Assembly (NCBI GenBank): GCA_019637685.1
Contig: JAHBVF010000051.1
Coordinates: 1 to 35,642, forward strand
Source: Caldilineaceae bacterium
GTDB lineage: Bacteria > Chloroflexota > Anaerolineae > Caldilineales > Caldilineaceae
DNA: 35,642 bases
Direction: 5' to 3'
How positions within the stretch are numbered: the stretch's first letter is position 1; the number at the start of each line of letters is the position of its first letter. Shown piece after piece: positions 6,233 to 14,657 of this stretch. The notes under the pieces are model-generated. The model was not told where the DNA came from. It did no database searches and saw only the letters and a program-made list of their open reading frames with translations. A program made the position numbers and the translations under genes.

Positions 6233-7438
6233 CTATCTGTTTCCAATCGCCAACACGGCCGGCCCATAGGTGCGTGCCTTCCAGGGGCCGATGGCGGCAA
6301 TCTCCTGCAATGCTTCCAGGGTGGCGGGCTGGCGAGTGGCAATCTGCAAAAGGGTGTCGTTGTTGAAGACAATGTCTGGGTCCACGCCCCGCTCGTTGGC
6401 GGTTGTGGTGCGCCACTGACGCAGGCTGTCGTAGCGGGCACGCTCGGCGTTGGAAAGCAGTTGCTCCGGGCGGGCAGTGGGTTCGGGAAAGGGGGGCGTG
6501 GGGCGTTGCTGTCCCAGGCGCACTGCTTCCAGCACTTCCCGGCCAAAGCGCTTGACCGAGCGGTCGCTAAAGCCCCGAATCTGGGCCAGTTCTTCCAAGG
6601 AGGTGGGTTTGCGTTGGGTAATCTCCCCCAGCACAGTATCACCCAGAATTTTGAAGGGCGGGCGATCCAATCGCTCGGCAGTGATCTCCCGCCAGCTCCA
6701 CAGTTCTTCCAGCAGGCCCAGGTCTTCTTCGGGCACGTCCCGCGTCTGTTTCATCCGCCAGAAAGTGCGCTCCTGGGCAGGCTCTTCGTAGCGCAATTCA
6801 GCCAGGGCGGCAAAGCCTTCCTGGGCTTCCTCCCACCGCTCCGCAGCCTTCAGCTTTTCTATCTGGCGCTGGCGCAGCACGGGCAGATAGTGGGTGTCCA
6901 ACTGGGCGTAGGTCATTTGTTGGGGCGTGAGGGGACGGCGGCCCCAATCCGTGCGCTGCATACTTTTGTCGCTGACCACACCGAACTCGGCCTGGAGCAT
7001 CGCGGCCAATCCCACACCGCTGCGGCCCAGAATGCGGGCGGCCAATTGGGTGTCATAGACATTGGCACAACGGAAATTGAAGTCCCGATCCAGCAGGCGC
7101 ACGTCGTTCTCCGCGGCGTGAAAAAGCACCTCTACCGCGGGATCAGCAAACAGCTCGCCCAGCGGCTGAAAGCGGTGAAAATGGAGGGGATCGAGGAGAT
7201 AATCGACAGTGGGCAGCGGATCGGCAGGGCTGGGCCGTGTCTCGGCGCTATGGGCATAGGCAGAAATTTGAATCAGACAGACACGGGGATGATAGCGGTA
7301 GAGGCTGTCGCTCTCGGTGTCCACAGCGATCAGCGGCTGATCGCGCAGGTGGGCCATCATTTCGGCAAATTCCCCAGTAGACCGCACCAGTATAGGTGCG
7401 GGAATATTGGAGGGCGTTGGGTGGGAAGATTTTGGCAT
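6233..7438 (-). CDS. rnd: Ribonuclease D (DEDD 3'-5' exonuclease with two HRDC domains)
   Basis: 401 aa from the ATG at 7438; an upstream in-frame Met would add a 40-residue Cys-rich tail with no family match. The exonuclease domain occupies about residues 15-200 and has all motifs: Exo I VDTESDS (D40, E42), Exo II HAAENDVRLL (D112), and Exo III YAQLDTHYL (Y177, D181). Two HRDC nucleic-acid-binding domains follow, at about 232-310 and 330-400 (RPEQLLSNAERARYDSLRQW opens the second). RNase D trims the 3' ends of tRNAs and other small structured RNAs in the cytoplasm. It ends 83 bp before the small transporter gene on the same strand, so the cluster may be co-transcribed, although function gives no obvious link. 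No clear ribosome site precedes the start. Confidence 0.93.
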   Translation of the reverse strand: MPKSSHPTPSNIPAPILVRSTGEFAEMMAHLRDQPLIAVDTESDSLYRYHPRVCLIQISAYAHSAETRPSPADPLPTVDYLLDPLHFHRFQPLGELFADPAVEVLFHAAENDVRLLDRDFNFRCANVYDTQLAARILGRSGVGLAAMLQAEFGVVSDKSMQRTDWGRRPLTPQQMTYAQLDTHYLPVLRQRQIEKLKAAERWEEAQEGFAALAELRYEEPAQERTFWRMKQTRDVPEEDLGLLEELWSWREITAERLDRPPFKILGDTVLGEITQRKPTSLEELAQIRGFSDRSVKRFGREVLEAVRLGQQRPTPPFPEPTARPEQLLSNAERARYDSLRQWRTTTANERGVDPDIVFNNDTLLQIATRQPATLEALQEIAAIGPWKARTYGPAVLAIGNR

Positions 7439-7636
7439 TAATATTCCATCGGTTGGGGTGCATCCGTTAAAGTTTAGCGTACAGAAAGAGATAGGCCAGC
7501 AGGAAGCACCGATTGGCACTCGGCTGCCTGAGCAATGATAGCTGATTCCTTCCTGCAAACGCCACCCATCATAACGCGGCCTGAAAACCGTGTCAATTCA
7601 GACACATATCTCATCGGTTTCTATTTCACTCCTTTC

Positions 7637-7645
7637 TGGTATAAT
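7637..7645 (+). promoter_or_regulatory. Extended -10 promoter of the protease operon
   Basis: TGGTATAAT: a perfect -10 hexamer TATAAT (7640-7645) with the extended TGn element just before it. No good -35 is seen at 16-18 bp, as expected for extended -10 promoters. Transcription would start near 7652, which makes the GTG at 7655 an unlikely start codon and favours the GTG at 7715. Confidence 0.6.
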
Positions 7646-7701
7646 TGAAATATCGTGATCGTTCCTATGCCTGTCCCATCTCCCCAACACAGGCCCACCC
7701 A

Positions 7702-7708
7702 AAGGAGA
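7702..7708 (+). promoter_or_regulatory. Ribosome binding site that fixes the PrsW-type start at GTG 7715
   Basis: AAGGAGA ends 6 nt before GTG 7715. The earlier in-frame GTG 7655 and ATG 7667 have no such site and lie close to the predicted transcription start. Confidence 0.65.
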
Positions 7709-7714
7709 GAGTCT

Positions 7715-8746
7715 GTGCAATCCATTCCCTCTGCGGACAATGCGTTTTATCACCCCGATGCGGAACACATTGCCCACAACCGGCGTGGCTTCTGGATCGC
7801 TGCCCTGTTCGAAATTGTCGGTCTGCTCCTTTTTGTCGGTCTTTTCAATCTGCTCTTCGACCGCATTGGAGACGGCCTGGATGGGTTTCCCCTCATCTTT
7901 CTGGGGCTGCTTATGAGTCTGGTTCCCGCGGTTCTCTGGCTGGGTTTTTTCTATCAGATGGACCGCCTGGAACCGGAACCAAAACAGAAGCTGATTGGCG
8001 TTTTTGTGCTGGGCGCGCTGGTGACAGCAGCCATAGCCATCCCTTTTCTGAAAAATTTTGTCGCAATCGACAGTTGGCTCTACAACTCTTTTGCTTCCCA
8101 ACTGGTGGGGGGCATTTTGCTGGTCGGCTTTGTGCAAGAGGCCGTCGTCTACTTTGTCGTGCGCTACGGCATTCTGGCCGACCCGGAATTTGATGAACGG
8201 GTGGACGGGGTCATCTATGCCATTGCCGCGGGGCTGGGAATGGCAACCGTTCTGAATTTCAATTATGTCCTGGATCACGGCGGTGTCGACCTGGGCATCG
8301 GCTCGGTGCGGGTGGTGATCACAGCCCTGGCCCACGCCAGCTTTGCCGGTATTCTCGGCTATTTCATCGGCCAGGCTCGCTTTGAAAAGACGCCGCCGTA
8401 CTATCTGCCCGCGGGACTGACGCTGGCCGCGCTGCTCAACGGCATCTTCTTTCTGCTGGAAGATCGGGTGACAGCCGCGGGGCTTTCGGTCAACCCCTGG
8501 AATGGGTTGCTGCTGGCCCTGGTGGTAAGCGGGGTGTGTCTGGCCGCGGTCTTCTGGCTGGTCAACCGTTCCAACGAAGAAACCCTGCGGGTGGCGGCCC
8601 AGCAGCGGCAGGTGGATGCGGCTATGCAGCCTTCTGGTATGCAGCCCGCTCAGCCCGCCATCCCATCCCCAGAACCCGCCCCGGTTTTGGAGGCAAACGA
8701 CGACGGTTCGCCCGATAACAGCCCCAGCGAAAAAGGAGAAGGCTGA
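7715..8746 (+). CDS. PrsW-family intramembrane protease (glutamic protease) with altered active-site motif
   Basis: 343 aa from GTG 7715. About eight membrane helices span residues 25-290. Family landmarks are the cytoplasmic DRLEPEPKQKLIGVF loop (83-97), ERVDGVIYAIAAGLGMA (161-177) and TALAHASFAGILGY (203-216). PrsW enzymes cleave membrane proteins such as anti-sigma factors; in Bacillus, PrsW performs site-1 cleavage of RsiW. The usual EExxK motif reads QEAVV (Q141, E142) here, so one acidic residue and the Lys are replaced. The Asp-Gly (164-165) and His207 remain. It may be a divergent active enzyme or an inactive homologue. The C-terminal tail (about 290-343) is soluble and Pro-rich. The stop overlaps the next start (TGATG), indicating translational coupling to the membrane-anchored partner. 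Confidence 0.85.
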   Translation: MQSIPSADNAFYHPDAEHIAHNRRGFWIAALFEIVGLLLFVGLFNLLFDRIGDGLDGFPLIFLGLLMSLVPAVLWLGFFYQMDRLEPEPKQKLIGVFVLGALVTAAIAIPFLKNFVAIDSWLYNSFASQLVGGILLVGFVQEAVVYFVVRYGILADPEFDERVDGVIYAIAAGLGMATVLNFNYVLDHGGVDLGIGSVRVVITALAHASFAGILGYFIGQARFEKTPPYYLPAGLTLAALLNGIFFLLEDRVTAAGLSVNPWNGLLLALVVSGVCLAAVFWLVNRSNEETLRVAAQQRQVDAAMQPSGMQPAQPAIPSPEPAPVLEANDDGSPDNSPSEKGEG

Positions 8747-9393
8747 TGTCTGCATTCATAGAAGCGCTGCGCAATCCCAGCATTACCAATCAGCCGCCCA
8801 GCGCCAGCGAACAGCGGCGCAACGACATTTTGATGGTTGGGGTTGTCCTCTTTGCCCTCTTTCTGGGCTGGGGCATCCGCAACAACGCGGTCAATGCAGT
8901 GACAGACTTTGCCCTGGGCGGACAATTGCCCACCCTCTCTTATCCGGCCACCTGGCTGGAAGCCCAGAGCGATGGGGTTCTGTTTCGGGCCATCGATCCG
9001 GCCAGCCCCAGCACCTTTGACGCACGGGTCGAACTGGTTGTGCGGGACCTGCGGGAGGGAGAGAGTCTGGACAGCATTAGCACCAGTTGGCCTCTGGCCC
9101 GCACCCAGGCGTTGGAACGGTTTCGTAGCCTTTCGGCCCAGACCATCCAGCGGGAAGGCGAACAACCGGCCCTTCTGCTCACCTATGCCTATATTGCCGA
9201 CCCCACCCGGGAGAGCGGCAGCCTGGGCCTGCCCGTTGTGGTGAAGGGACAGGACCTGCTCTTTGTGGCCAACGATGGCATAGGCGACCGGCTGGTAGCG
9301 GTGACAGTGGCCGCGGATGCCACAGAGTGGGACAGCCACGTCCATGCGTTTACGTCTATCTTCGCCAGCCTCGGCATTCAGGAAGGAAATTAA
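8746..9393 (+). CDS. Single-pass membrane-anchored protein of unknown function in the protease operon
   Basis: 215 aa; the ATG overlaps the stop of the PrsW-type gene. A short basic N-terminus precedes one membrane helix at about 29-45 (ILMVGVVLFALFLGWGI), so the remaining 165 residues are probably outside the cell. The outer domain begins LPTLSYPATWLEAQSDGVLF and ends with TEWDSHVHAFTSIFASLGI. This pattern (a YPxxW start and a closing amphipathic helix) resembles the PsbP/Mog1-like fold of exported bacterial proteins, but I cannot name a family. The next gene begins 3 bp after its stop. I infer an adaptor or substrate of the two flanking proteases; an anti-sigma-like substrate is possible, but no sigma-binding domain is seen. 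Confidence 0.8.
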   Translation: MSAFIEALRNPSITNQPPSASEQRRNDILMVGVVLFALFLGWGIRNNAVNAVTDFALGGQLPTLSYPATWLEAQSDGVLFRAIDPASPSTFDARVELVVRDLREGESLDSISTSWPLARTQALERFRSLSAQTIQREGEQPALLLTYAYIADPTRESGSLGLPVVVKGQDLLFVANDGIGDRLVAVTVAADATEWDSHVHAFTSIFASLGIQEGN

Positions 9394-9396
9394 GCT

Positions 9397-11220
9397 ATGG
9401 TTGAGCGTACAAATACATCCACTGCGCTGCCCCCCCTACACCGTTTCGGCTGGCTGATAGTCACGCTACTCCTGGCTGTGGCCGGGTTGTCCTCCGCCCG
9501 TTCGGTCCAGGCGATTGAACGGGGACCACTCAACAATGCCTTGCTGGCTACAGTGCAGGTCATTGTGCCGGTGGCCGCGGAGAAGGATACGTATAGCACC
9601 GGCAGCGGCACAATTCTGACCGAATCGGGGCTGATTCTCACCAATTTTCACGTGATGGGTGAAATCGAGAAGGAGACCCTCTACAACGGCAAAGGCTTTG
9701 CCGCGATTGGCATCAATCCCACCAGCCTGCGCGGGCGGCCCGTGCTGAAATACGCGGCGCATCTGCTGGCCGGCAGTCCCAGTTTGGACCTGGCCCTCCT
9801 GCGCATCACTGGTCTGCTGGAAGACGAAAGCGCGCCCCTGCCGGAGAATCTGGGCCTGACAGCCATCGACATCGGAGACAGCCAGGCATTGCAGATCGGC
9901 GACGAAATCGACGCCTTCGGTTTTCCCTCCATTGGCGGCGACACAGTGACCTTTACATCGGGCATTGTGTCGGGCTTTGAAGACGAAGATGACGACGGCT
10001 ATGCCGAATGGTTGAAGGTGGACCTGAACATCAACCACGGCAATTCGGGCGGGCTGGCAACCAACAGCGCGGGCGAATTTGTGGGGGTTCCCACCCAGGG
10101 CCGCCAGGATTTGGGAATGATCGGTTTTGTGCGGGACGGCAATATGGCGATCGATTGGGTACGCCGTGCCCTGCTGAAAGAGCCGAGCACCACCCAAGCC
10201 GATCCAAACGCGCCGGGTGTTTCCAATGTCCTCTACGCCAAAGCCATCACCAGCAAGGGCGTGGCCCGCTCGCCTGGGGTGCGCTTCGACTCCGGGCTGG
10301 ACACCCTCTACGCCACACTTGACTACGCGAATTTCCAGGACGGAGCTACCTTCAACTTCACCTGGTATCGGGACGGATTCCAGATTTTCACCGATGGGGT
10401 GCGCTGGGAGTTCGGCAAGGCTGGCTCTACGTGGGTAAATGTCTATGATGAAGATGGGTTGCCCGACGGCTTCTATGAGCTGGAGATTGTCTACGATGGC
10501 GAGCAGATCTACCGGGACGGTGTGGTGGTGGGTGCAGCCCAGCAACAGACGAGCGCCAGTTTTGGCTCCATCACCTTTGCCGAGAACGTGACGGAAGATG
10601 ACGAGCCAGTCAGCCCTGGCACAAACTTTGCCGACCTGTCGGAGATCTATGCTTTCTTTGGGGTGAACGGTGTGGAGAACGGGACCAAATGGAGCCGACG
10701 CTGGTACATCGACGGCGAAATGGTTTCGGAAGGGCAGGACGTATGGAAACTGGGCGCGGTGGACTCCACGTGGGTCAGCCTGTCTTCCAACGACGGCACT
10801 TTGCCCGTAGGCCGGTATCGGCTGGAACTGTTGCTCGAAGACAAAGTGGTGCAGAGCGGCGAAATGGACATTGTGCAACCCGCCGCGCGTGCGCCAACGA
10901 TCGCCGATGTGACGGTTGTAGGCACTGTGAAAGAGGCCGACAACCGACGCAAGAATGTGGCCGGTGCCACAATCTTCTTTCTCAACCCAGGCGTCAGCAC
11001 CGAGACTTTCCTGGACGATCCCAAGCAGGGGCTGGTCTTTGCCCAGGGCGTGTCGGACAGTAGCGGGTCCTATCAATTGGACAAGAAAGTGACCCCCGGC
11101 ACAGCCTATGGGGTGATCGTCTACAAAGAAGGGTATAAAGTCGTTGAGGCCGATGGCTTTGAGATTCCCATCGACGCGACCAATCCTTATGAAGTAACGG
11201 TTACTATGGAACGGCGGTAG
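9397..11220 (+). CDS. Secreted trypsin-like serine protease (S1C/HtrA-like) with two repeat domains and a carboxypeptidase-regulatory-like domain
   Basis: 607 aa. A membrane or signal segment occurs at 18-38. The catalytic triad is visible: His85 in GLILTNFHV, Asp131 in SLDLALLRI, and Ser217 in NINHGNSGGLA. There is no PDZ domain. Instead the protease is followed by two related beta domains at about 275-375 and 385-490, each with a WYRDG/WYIDG strand, a (G)STWV strand and a DGFYELEI / VGRYRLEL closing strand. A transthyretin-like domain follows at about 503-605 (AGATIFFLNPG...SGSYQLDKKVTPG landmarks). The start ATG is preceded by AGGAAAT. It is the last gene of the operon, before a strong terminator. 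I infer surface proteolysis linked to the PrsW-type enzyme. Confidence 0.88.
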   Translation: MVERTNTSTALPPLHRFGWLIVTLLLAVAGLSSARSVQAIERGPLNNALLATVQVIVPVAAEKDTYSTGSGTILTESGLILTNFHVMGEIEKETLYNGKGFAAIGINPTSLRGRPVLKYAAHLLAGSPSLDLALLRITGLLEDESAPLPENLGLTAIDIGDSQALQIGDEIDAFGFPSIGGDTVTFTSGIVSGFEDEDDDGYAEWLKVDLNINHGNSGGLATNSAGEFVGVPTQGRQDLGMIGFVRDGNMAIDWVRRALLKEPSTTQADPNAPGVSNVLYAKAITSKGVARSPGVRFDSGLDTLYATLDYANFQDGATFNFTWYRDGFQIFTDGVRWEFGKAGSTWVNVYDEDGLPDGFYELEIVYDGEQIYRDGVVVGAAQQQTSASFGSITFAENVTEDDEPVSPGTNFADLSEIYAFFGVNGVENGTKWSRRWYIDGEMVSEGQDVWKLGAVDSTWVSLSSNDGTLPVGRYRLELLLEDKVVQSGEMDIVQPAARAPTIADVTVVGTVKEADNRRKNVAGATIFFLNPGVSTETFLDDPKQGLVFAQGVSDSSGSYQLDKKVTPGTAYGVIVYKEGYKVVEADGFEIPIDATNPYEVTVTMERR

Positions 11221-11268
11221 GGCTGCTGTAAAGAAATGGCCCGGTGAAGTTGTACAACGGATTGTATC

Positions 11269-11317
11269 GGGTTACACAAAGGGCAGTTCAAAACTTTGTG
11301 TAACCCTGTTTCTTTTT
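11269..11317 (+). terminator. Rho-independent terminator of the protease operon
   Basis: GGGTTACACAAAG (11269-11281) pairs perfectly with CTTTGTGTAACCC (11294-11306). It is followed by TGTTTCTTTTT. The 13-bp stem, 12-nt loop and T-rich tail sit 48 bp after the protease stop codon. Confidence 0.85.
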
Positions 11318-11360
11318 GTGGATAGTGTTTCTGCTGCGATCGACTTCGTGGCTTTTTGGC

Positions 11361-11389
11361 TTGACAATGTTTTGCCAAGCCAGCATAGG
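11361..11389 (+). promoter_or_regulatory. Possible promoter for the duplicated-domain surface protein
   Basis: A consensus -35 TTGACA (11361-11366) is followed 17 bp later by a weak -10, CATAGG (11384-11389). If used, the transcript would start almost at the ATG (11398). The -35 also overlaps an imperfect dyad, GGCTTG...CAAGCC (11358-11381), which could be an operator. Confidence 0.25.
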
Positions 11390-11397
11390 AAAAGTGG

Positions 11398-13140
11398 ATG
11401 ATTTCTCAGTTGCATCGGGATAGGGGTAGCGTGGGTTTTGGGTTGGGTCTGCTTCTTGTGATTGGACTTGTGCTTGCCCTGAGCATTTGGGGGATCAGCC
11501 AGCCGCTCTCGGCTAAAGAGCCGTCGCAACTGCCCGTTGGCGGGGCTGGACTCCAATCGTCCATCCCCTTCACGAGCACGGCCCATCTGCTTTTTTTGCC
11601 GGCAGTGGGACGCTCCGACATTCAAACGACCCCCACGCCCACCCCTTTGCCAGAGCCGACCCGCCAGTGGGACCCCCGGCTGGATCAGCGTTTTACGGAG
11701 TTTAAGCCAGCCGCAGTCTCTCCGGGCCAGGGCTATTGGCGGCTGGTCAAGGCGGTCTGGTTCAATGAGGAAGAGAGCCAGGGCCGCCATCACATCTTTA
11801 TTGACGCCCTGGATGAACAGGGCCAACGGGTGGTGGATGTGCCTGTGCGCATCTATTGGCCCGCGGGCGAAACAACTGTCAAAACCCAGCCCAAAGCGGG
11901 CGAACCCTATGCCGCTGATTTTGGAATGTTTGATGTGGCGCCCTCGTACAACGCCCTGCCCAACGACGGCAACCCCGCGGATGAGGTACGGGGAATGGGT
12001 CTTGGCTCGATTGAGCAGCCAAAGTTCACAATCCATAGCAGCTATGGATTGACCTGGCAGTGGACGATTGCAGGCGGGGCCACACCCACGCCGTCTCCGT
12101 CTGCCACGGCCACAGCTACACCGCCCGATGGGGCAACGGCCACACCCACGGCCGCAATTACTGCTACAGTGACTGCCACCCCAACCCCAACGCTGTCACC
12201 GACGCCGACAGCCAGTGCGGCCATCGAGTGGGACCCCCGGCTGACCCAGCGGGGAGCCAGCCTGCAAGCCGCGGCAGTTGCCCCAGGCCAGGGCTATTGG
12301 AAGCTGATCAAAGCCCGCTGGTACAACGAGCAGGAATCTGGCAACCGGCAGCACATTCTGGTGGATGTGCTGGACGAGAATAGCCAACGCAAGGCGGGGA
12401 TTGCCATGCGGGTCTATTGGGAGGGCGGGCAGGCCGGGATCACCACCGAACCCAAACCGGGCGAAGAATACGCGGCCAACTACGCACTCTCCTTTCCCGC
12501 GCCTTTTTACAATACTGTGCCCAACGACGGCCATCCGGCAGATGCAGTGCTGGGAATGGGACTTGGCTCATTGGAGAATCCCAATGGCTTCGTGCGGGCC
12601 AGCTATGGACTGACCTGGCGTTGGACGATTGCGCCCCAGCCCACGGCCACACCCACCGCCACAGCAACCCCTGGCGAGACCCAAGAAGGCACGGCCACGG
12701 CTACGCCTACCTCTTCGCCGACACCTTTAGCGACACCGTCCCCCACACCCACCCCTTCAGCGACACCCGTTGTCTCCAGTTTTGTTTTCAACCGGGCGGA
12801 ACTGGTAAGATGCGAACCGAATGCAGGCATTACATACGTGCAGGGAACCCTGCGGCTGGACGGTCAGCCAGCCAATGGGTATCGGGTGGTGTTCAGTTAT
12901 GCAGCCGATGGACCGGTAGTAGCCGAAATGCTTTCCGGCCCCCATTCCGGCTACGAGGGCTGGAATCCGGGCTATTACAGCCACCTGCTCCAGACGAACG
13001 GTCCCAGAGAAGGCGACTGGTGGTTCTGGGTGACGGATGGTACGGGCAAGCGCATATCCCAGTTGGGCTTTGTCCACACCCACGGAACCGCCGGGGATGG
13101 CCAGTGCCAGCAGGCAGTGATCGATTTTCACAGTGAATGA
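11398..13140 (+). CDS. Surface protein with two duplicated beta domains joined by Thr-Pro-rich linkers
   Basis: 580 aa; AGGAAAAG precedes the ATG. A signal/anchor helix is at 13-35. The motif HLLFLPAVGR follows at 63-72. Domain copy 1 spans about 91-224 (starts WDPRLDQRF, ends YGLTWQWTI). Copy 2 spans about 278-411 (starts WDPRLTQRG, ends YGLTWRWTI). They share PGQGYW(R/K)L, (H)I(F/L)(I/V)D(A/V)LDE and PNDG(N/H)PAD, 187 residues apart. The linkers are Thr-Pro-rich (TPTPSPSATA type), at about 228-275 and 414-457. The C-terminal domain at 458-580 is different and has two Cys. I do not recognise the domain family; the architecture suggests a cell-surface or exported binding protein. No sortase motif is seen. 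Confidence 0.85.
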   Translation: MISQLHRDRGSVGFGLGLLLVIGLVLALSIWGISQPLSAKEPSQLPVGGAGLQSSIPFTSTAHLLFLPAVGRSDIQTTPTPTPLPEPTRQWDPRLDQRFTEFKPAAVSPGQGYWRLVKAVWFNEEESQGRHHIFIDALDEQGQRVVDVPVRIYWPAGETTVKTQPKAGEPYAADFGMFDVAPSYNALPNDGNPADEVRGMGLGSIEQPKFTIHSSYGLTWQWTIAGGATPTPSPSATATATPPDGATATPTAAITATVTATPTPTLSPTPTASAAIEWDPRLTQRGASLQAAAVAPGQGYWKLIKARWYNEQESGNRQHILVDVLDENSQRKAGIAMRVYWEGGQAGITTEPKPGEEYAANYALSFPAPFYNTVPNDGHPADAVLGMGLGSLENPNGFVRASYGLTWRWTIAPQPTATPTATATPGETQEGTATATPTSSPTPLATPSPTPTPSATPVVSSFVFNRAELVRCEPNAGITYVQGTLRLDGQPANGYRVVFSYAADGPVVAEMLSGPHSGYEGWNPGYYSHLLQTNGPREGDWWFWVTDGTGKRISQLGFVHTHGTAGDGQCQQAVIDFHSE

Positions 13141-13261
13141 GTAGAGAGCAAATGCTCAGGTAGACCACAGGCAATTCGGAGAGGCGACTATCAATACGTT
13201 TTGGTGCATCTGGCATAGGCTGGGAACGGTTTGGATTGACACAGGCGGGAAGTGTCTGGGC

Positions 13262-14578
13262 GTGAAGAGGACAGCAGCCGTTGTGCTGCTCCTCACCGCC
13301 AGCCTTCTCGCTGTCAACCTTTTTGCGGGCCGCTCCGCGCTGGCTTCGGCTGGCCCCACAGCCCCGGAGCAAAATCCAACAGCCACGCCGATCCCCACAT
13401 TGTTCCTGCTGCCTACGGCGACGTCTACCCCCTCGCCGACCCCAACACCCACTTTTACTGCGACCCCAACACCGACACCCGCCCCCAATCAACTGCTCTG
13501 CTTCCGTGCCTCCAATCGGGCGGAAGGGGGCTATCAGCTTGGCTGGCTGGTGGAACGGCCCGACGGCACAGCCAGCTTTGCCCTTTTTCGAGCCGAAGTG
13601 CTGTCCACCACAGACAACACCCACACGCCCTTTATTCCAAACAAAGATTTGCGCCCGTCCATCCCGCTGGCCACATCCCAGGAATTTACCGACAGCCAGC
13701 GATACCTTACGCTGGATAGTGGGACCGAGACCGGGAAATCCTACATTTACAAACTGAACGTCGTCAGCGCGGCGGGCGCGGTTCTGTTCTCCCTGACCAC
13801 CGACAGCCCTGGGCCGTCTATCCCACCGGACCCAGACTTGTGCGATCCCACCCGATCCGACCCACCGACGCCCACGGCCACCCAGACAGCCATCGCCTTG
13901 CCCACGGCCAGCCACACGCCCACCCGCACACCCACGGCCACGTGGACGTGGACGCCGACGATTACACCCACATCCACGTGGACACCCACACCCCTGCCCG
14001 CGGACACAGCCACGCCTCGGCCCACCCCCACAGAGACACCGCTTCCCTCCAATACGCCGGAGCCACCCACCGATACGCCGTCCCCCACTTTCACCATCAC
14101 ACCCACAGCTTCGCCGGACATCCAACAGCCGACAGCCACCGAGACACCCTTTGGCACACCGGAAAGCAGCGATCCCGCGCCGCCGCCGGTGCAGGACACC
14201 CCCCCCAGCCAGGATGCGCCGCCCGACCCGCCCACGCCAGAGCCAACCCCCGAACTGGCTCCCCGGCTGTTGACTGCCCCCGAGTTCACACCCACAGCGC
14301 GGCCAGCGGAACCGGCCACCCCAGGCGAGGAGGAGATAGCGCTGCTGGCAAAAGCAGAGGAAGAAGCACCTGACATCGCATCGGCCCAGGTGACGGCTGG
14401 CGAAGCCCCGGCCGCGCGGCCTGTCCAGGCCGTACGGGTGGGTGATTTTCGCGCCCAACTCATACCCGCCAGCCGTGCCAATCTCTTCCGCTATGCCCTT
14501 TTTGGTGTGGCCGGGCTGGGATTCGCCGGCGCGCTGGTATTCCTCTTGGCAAGTATTGGGTTTAGAAAGCAGAAATAG
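13262..14578 (+). CDS. Thr-Pro-rich surface protein with C-terminal membrane anchor
   Basis: 438 aa from GTG 13262. A signal peptide (about 1-28, VVLLLTASLLAVNLFAG) is followed by a Thr-Pro-rich stretch. A folded domain at about 76-190 (LLCFRASNRAEGGYQLGWLV to SLTTDSPG) includes FALFRAEV and KSYIYKLNVV strands and is fibronectin-III-like in pattern. A long Thr/Pro-rich stalk covers about 200-340. An acidic segment is followed by a C-terminal helix (about 409-432, YALFGVAGLGFAGALVFLLA) and the basic tail GFRKQK. The layout is a signal peptide, a small beta domain, a stalk and a membrane anchor, that is, a protein held at the outer face of the membrane. It lies 121 bp after another Thr-Pro-linker protein. 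The function is unknown. The GTG start is chosen because the signal peptide begins there; no strong ribosome site is seen. Confidence 0.82.
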   Translation: MKRTAAVVLLLTASLLAVNLFAGRSALASAGPTAPEQNPTATPIPTLFLLPTATSTPSPTPTPTFTATPTPTPAPNQLLCFRASNRAEGGYQLGWLVERPDGTASFALFRAEVLSTTDNTHTPFIPNKDLRPSIPLATSQEFTDSQRYLTLDSGTETGKSYIYKLNVVSAAGAVLFSLTTDSPGPSIPPDPDLCDPTRSDPPTPTATQTAIALPTASHTPTRTPTATWTWTPTITPTSTWTPTPLPADTATPRPTPTETPLPSNTPEPPTDTPSPTFTITPTASPDIQQPTATETPFGTPESSDPAPPPVQDTPPSQDAPPDPPTPEPTPELAPRLLTAPEFTPTARPAEPATPGEEEIALLAKAEEEAPDIASAQVTAGEAPAARPVQAVRVGDFRAQLIPASRANLFRYALFGVAGLGFAGALVFLLASIGFRKQK

Positions 14579-14648
14579 AGGCTGGGCAACGCGGCCGTCG
14601 CTGGTCCCCAAATGCCTGATTTCCAATACTCATTATCCTTTTCCTCTG

Positions 14649-14657
14649 TGATATGAT
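14649..14657 (+). promoter_or_regulatory. Extended -10 promoter of the corA operon
   Basis: TGATATGAT, that is the -10 TATGAT (14652-14657) preceded by TGn. The surrounding TCTGTGATATGATAGG (14645-14660) nearly matches the sequence upstream of the cupin gene at 29929-29944. The predicted leader is about 36 nt. Confidence 0.5.

Noticed and set aside
9466..11076. 536-codon open frame on the minus strand
   Set aside because: It is a shadow of the S1C protease gene; the catalytic triad and signal segment are on the plus strand.
12084..12220. Thr-Pro-coding DNA (ACNCCN repeats) as a satellite or mobile repeat
   Set aside because: It is ordinary codon-level repetition of a Thr-Pro linker in a surface protein, unlike the 7- and 8-mer arrays that ignore codon period.
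12893..14626. 577-codon open frame on the minus strand
   Set aside because: It is Gly/Arg/Cys-rich and antisense to Thr-Pro-rich repeats, typical of a GC-biased shadow frame.
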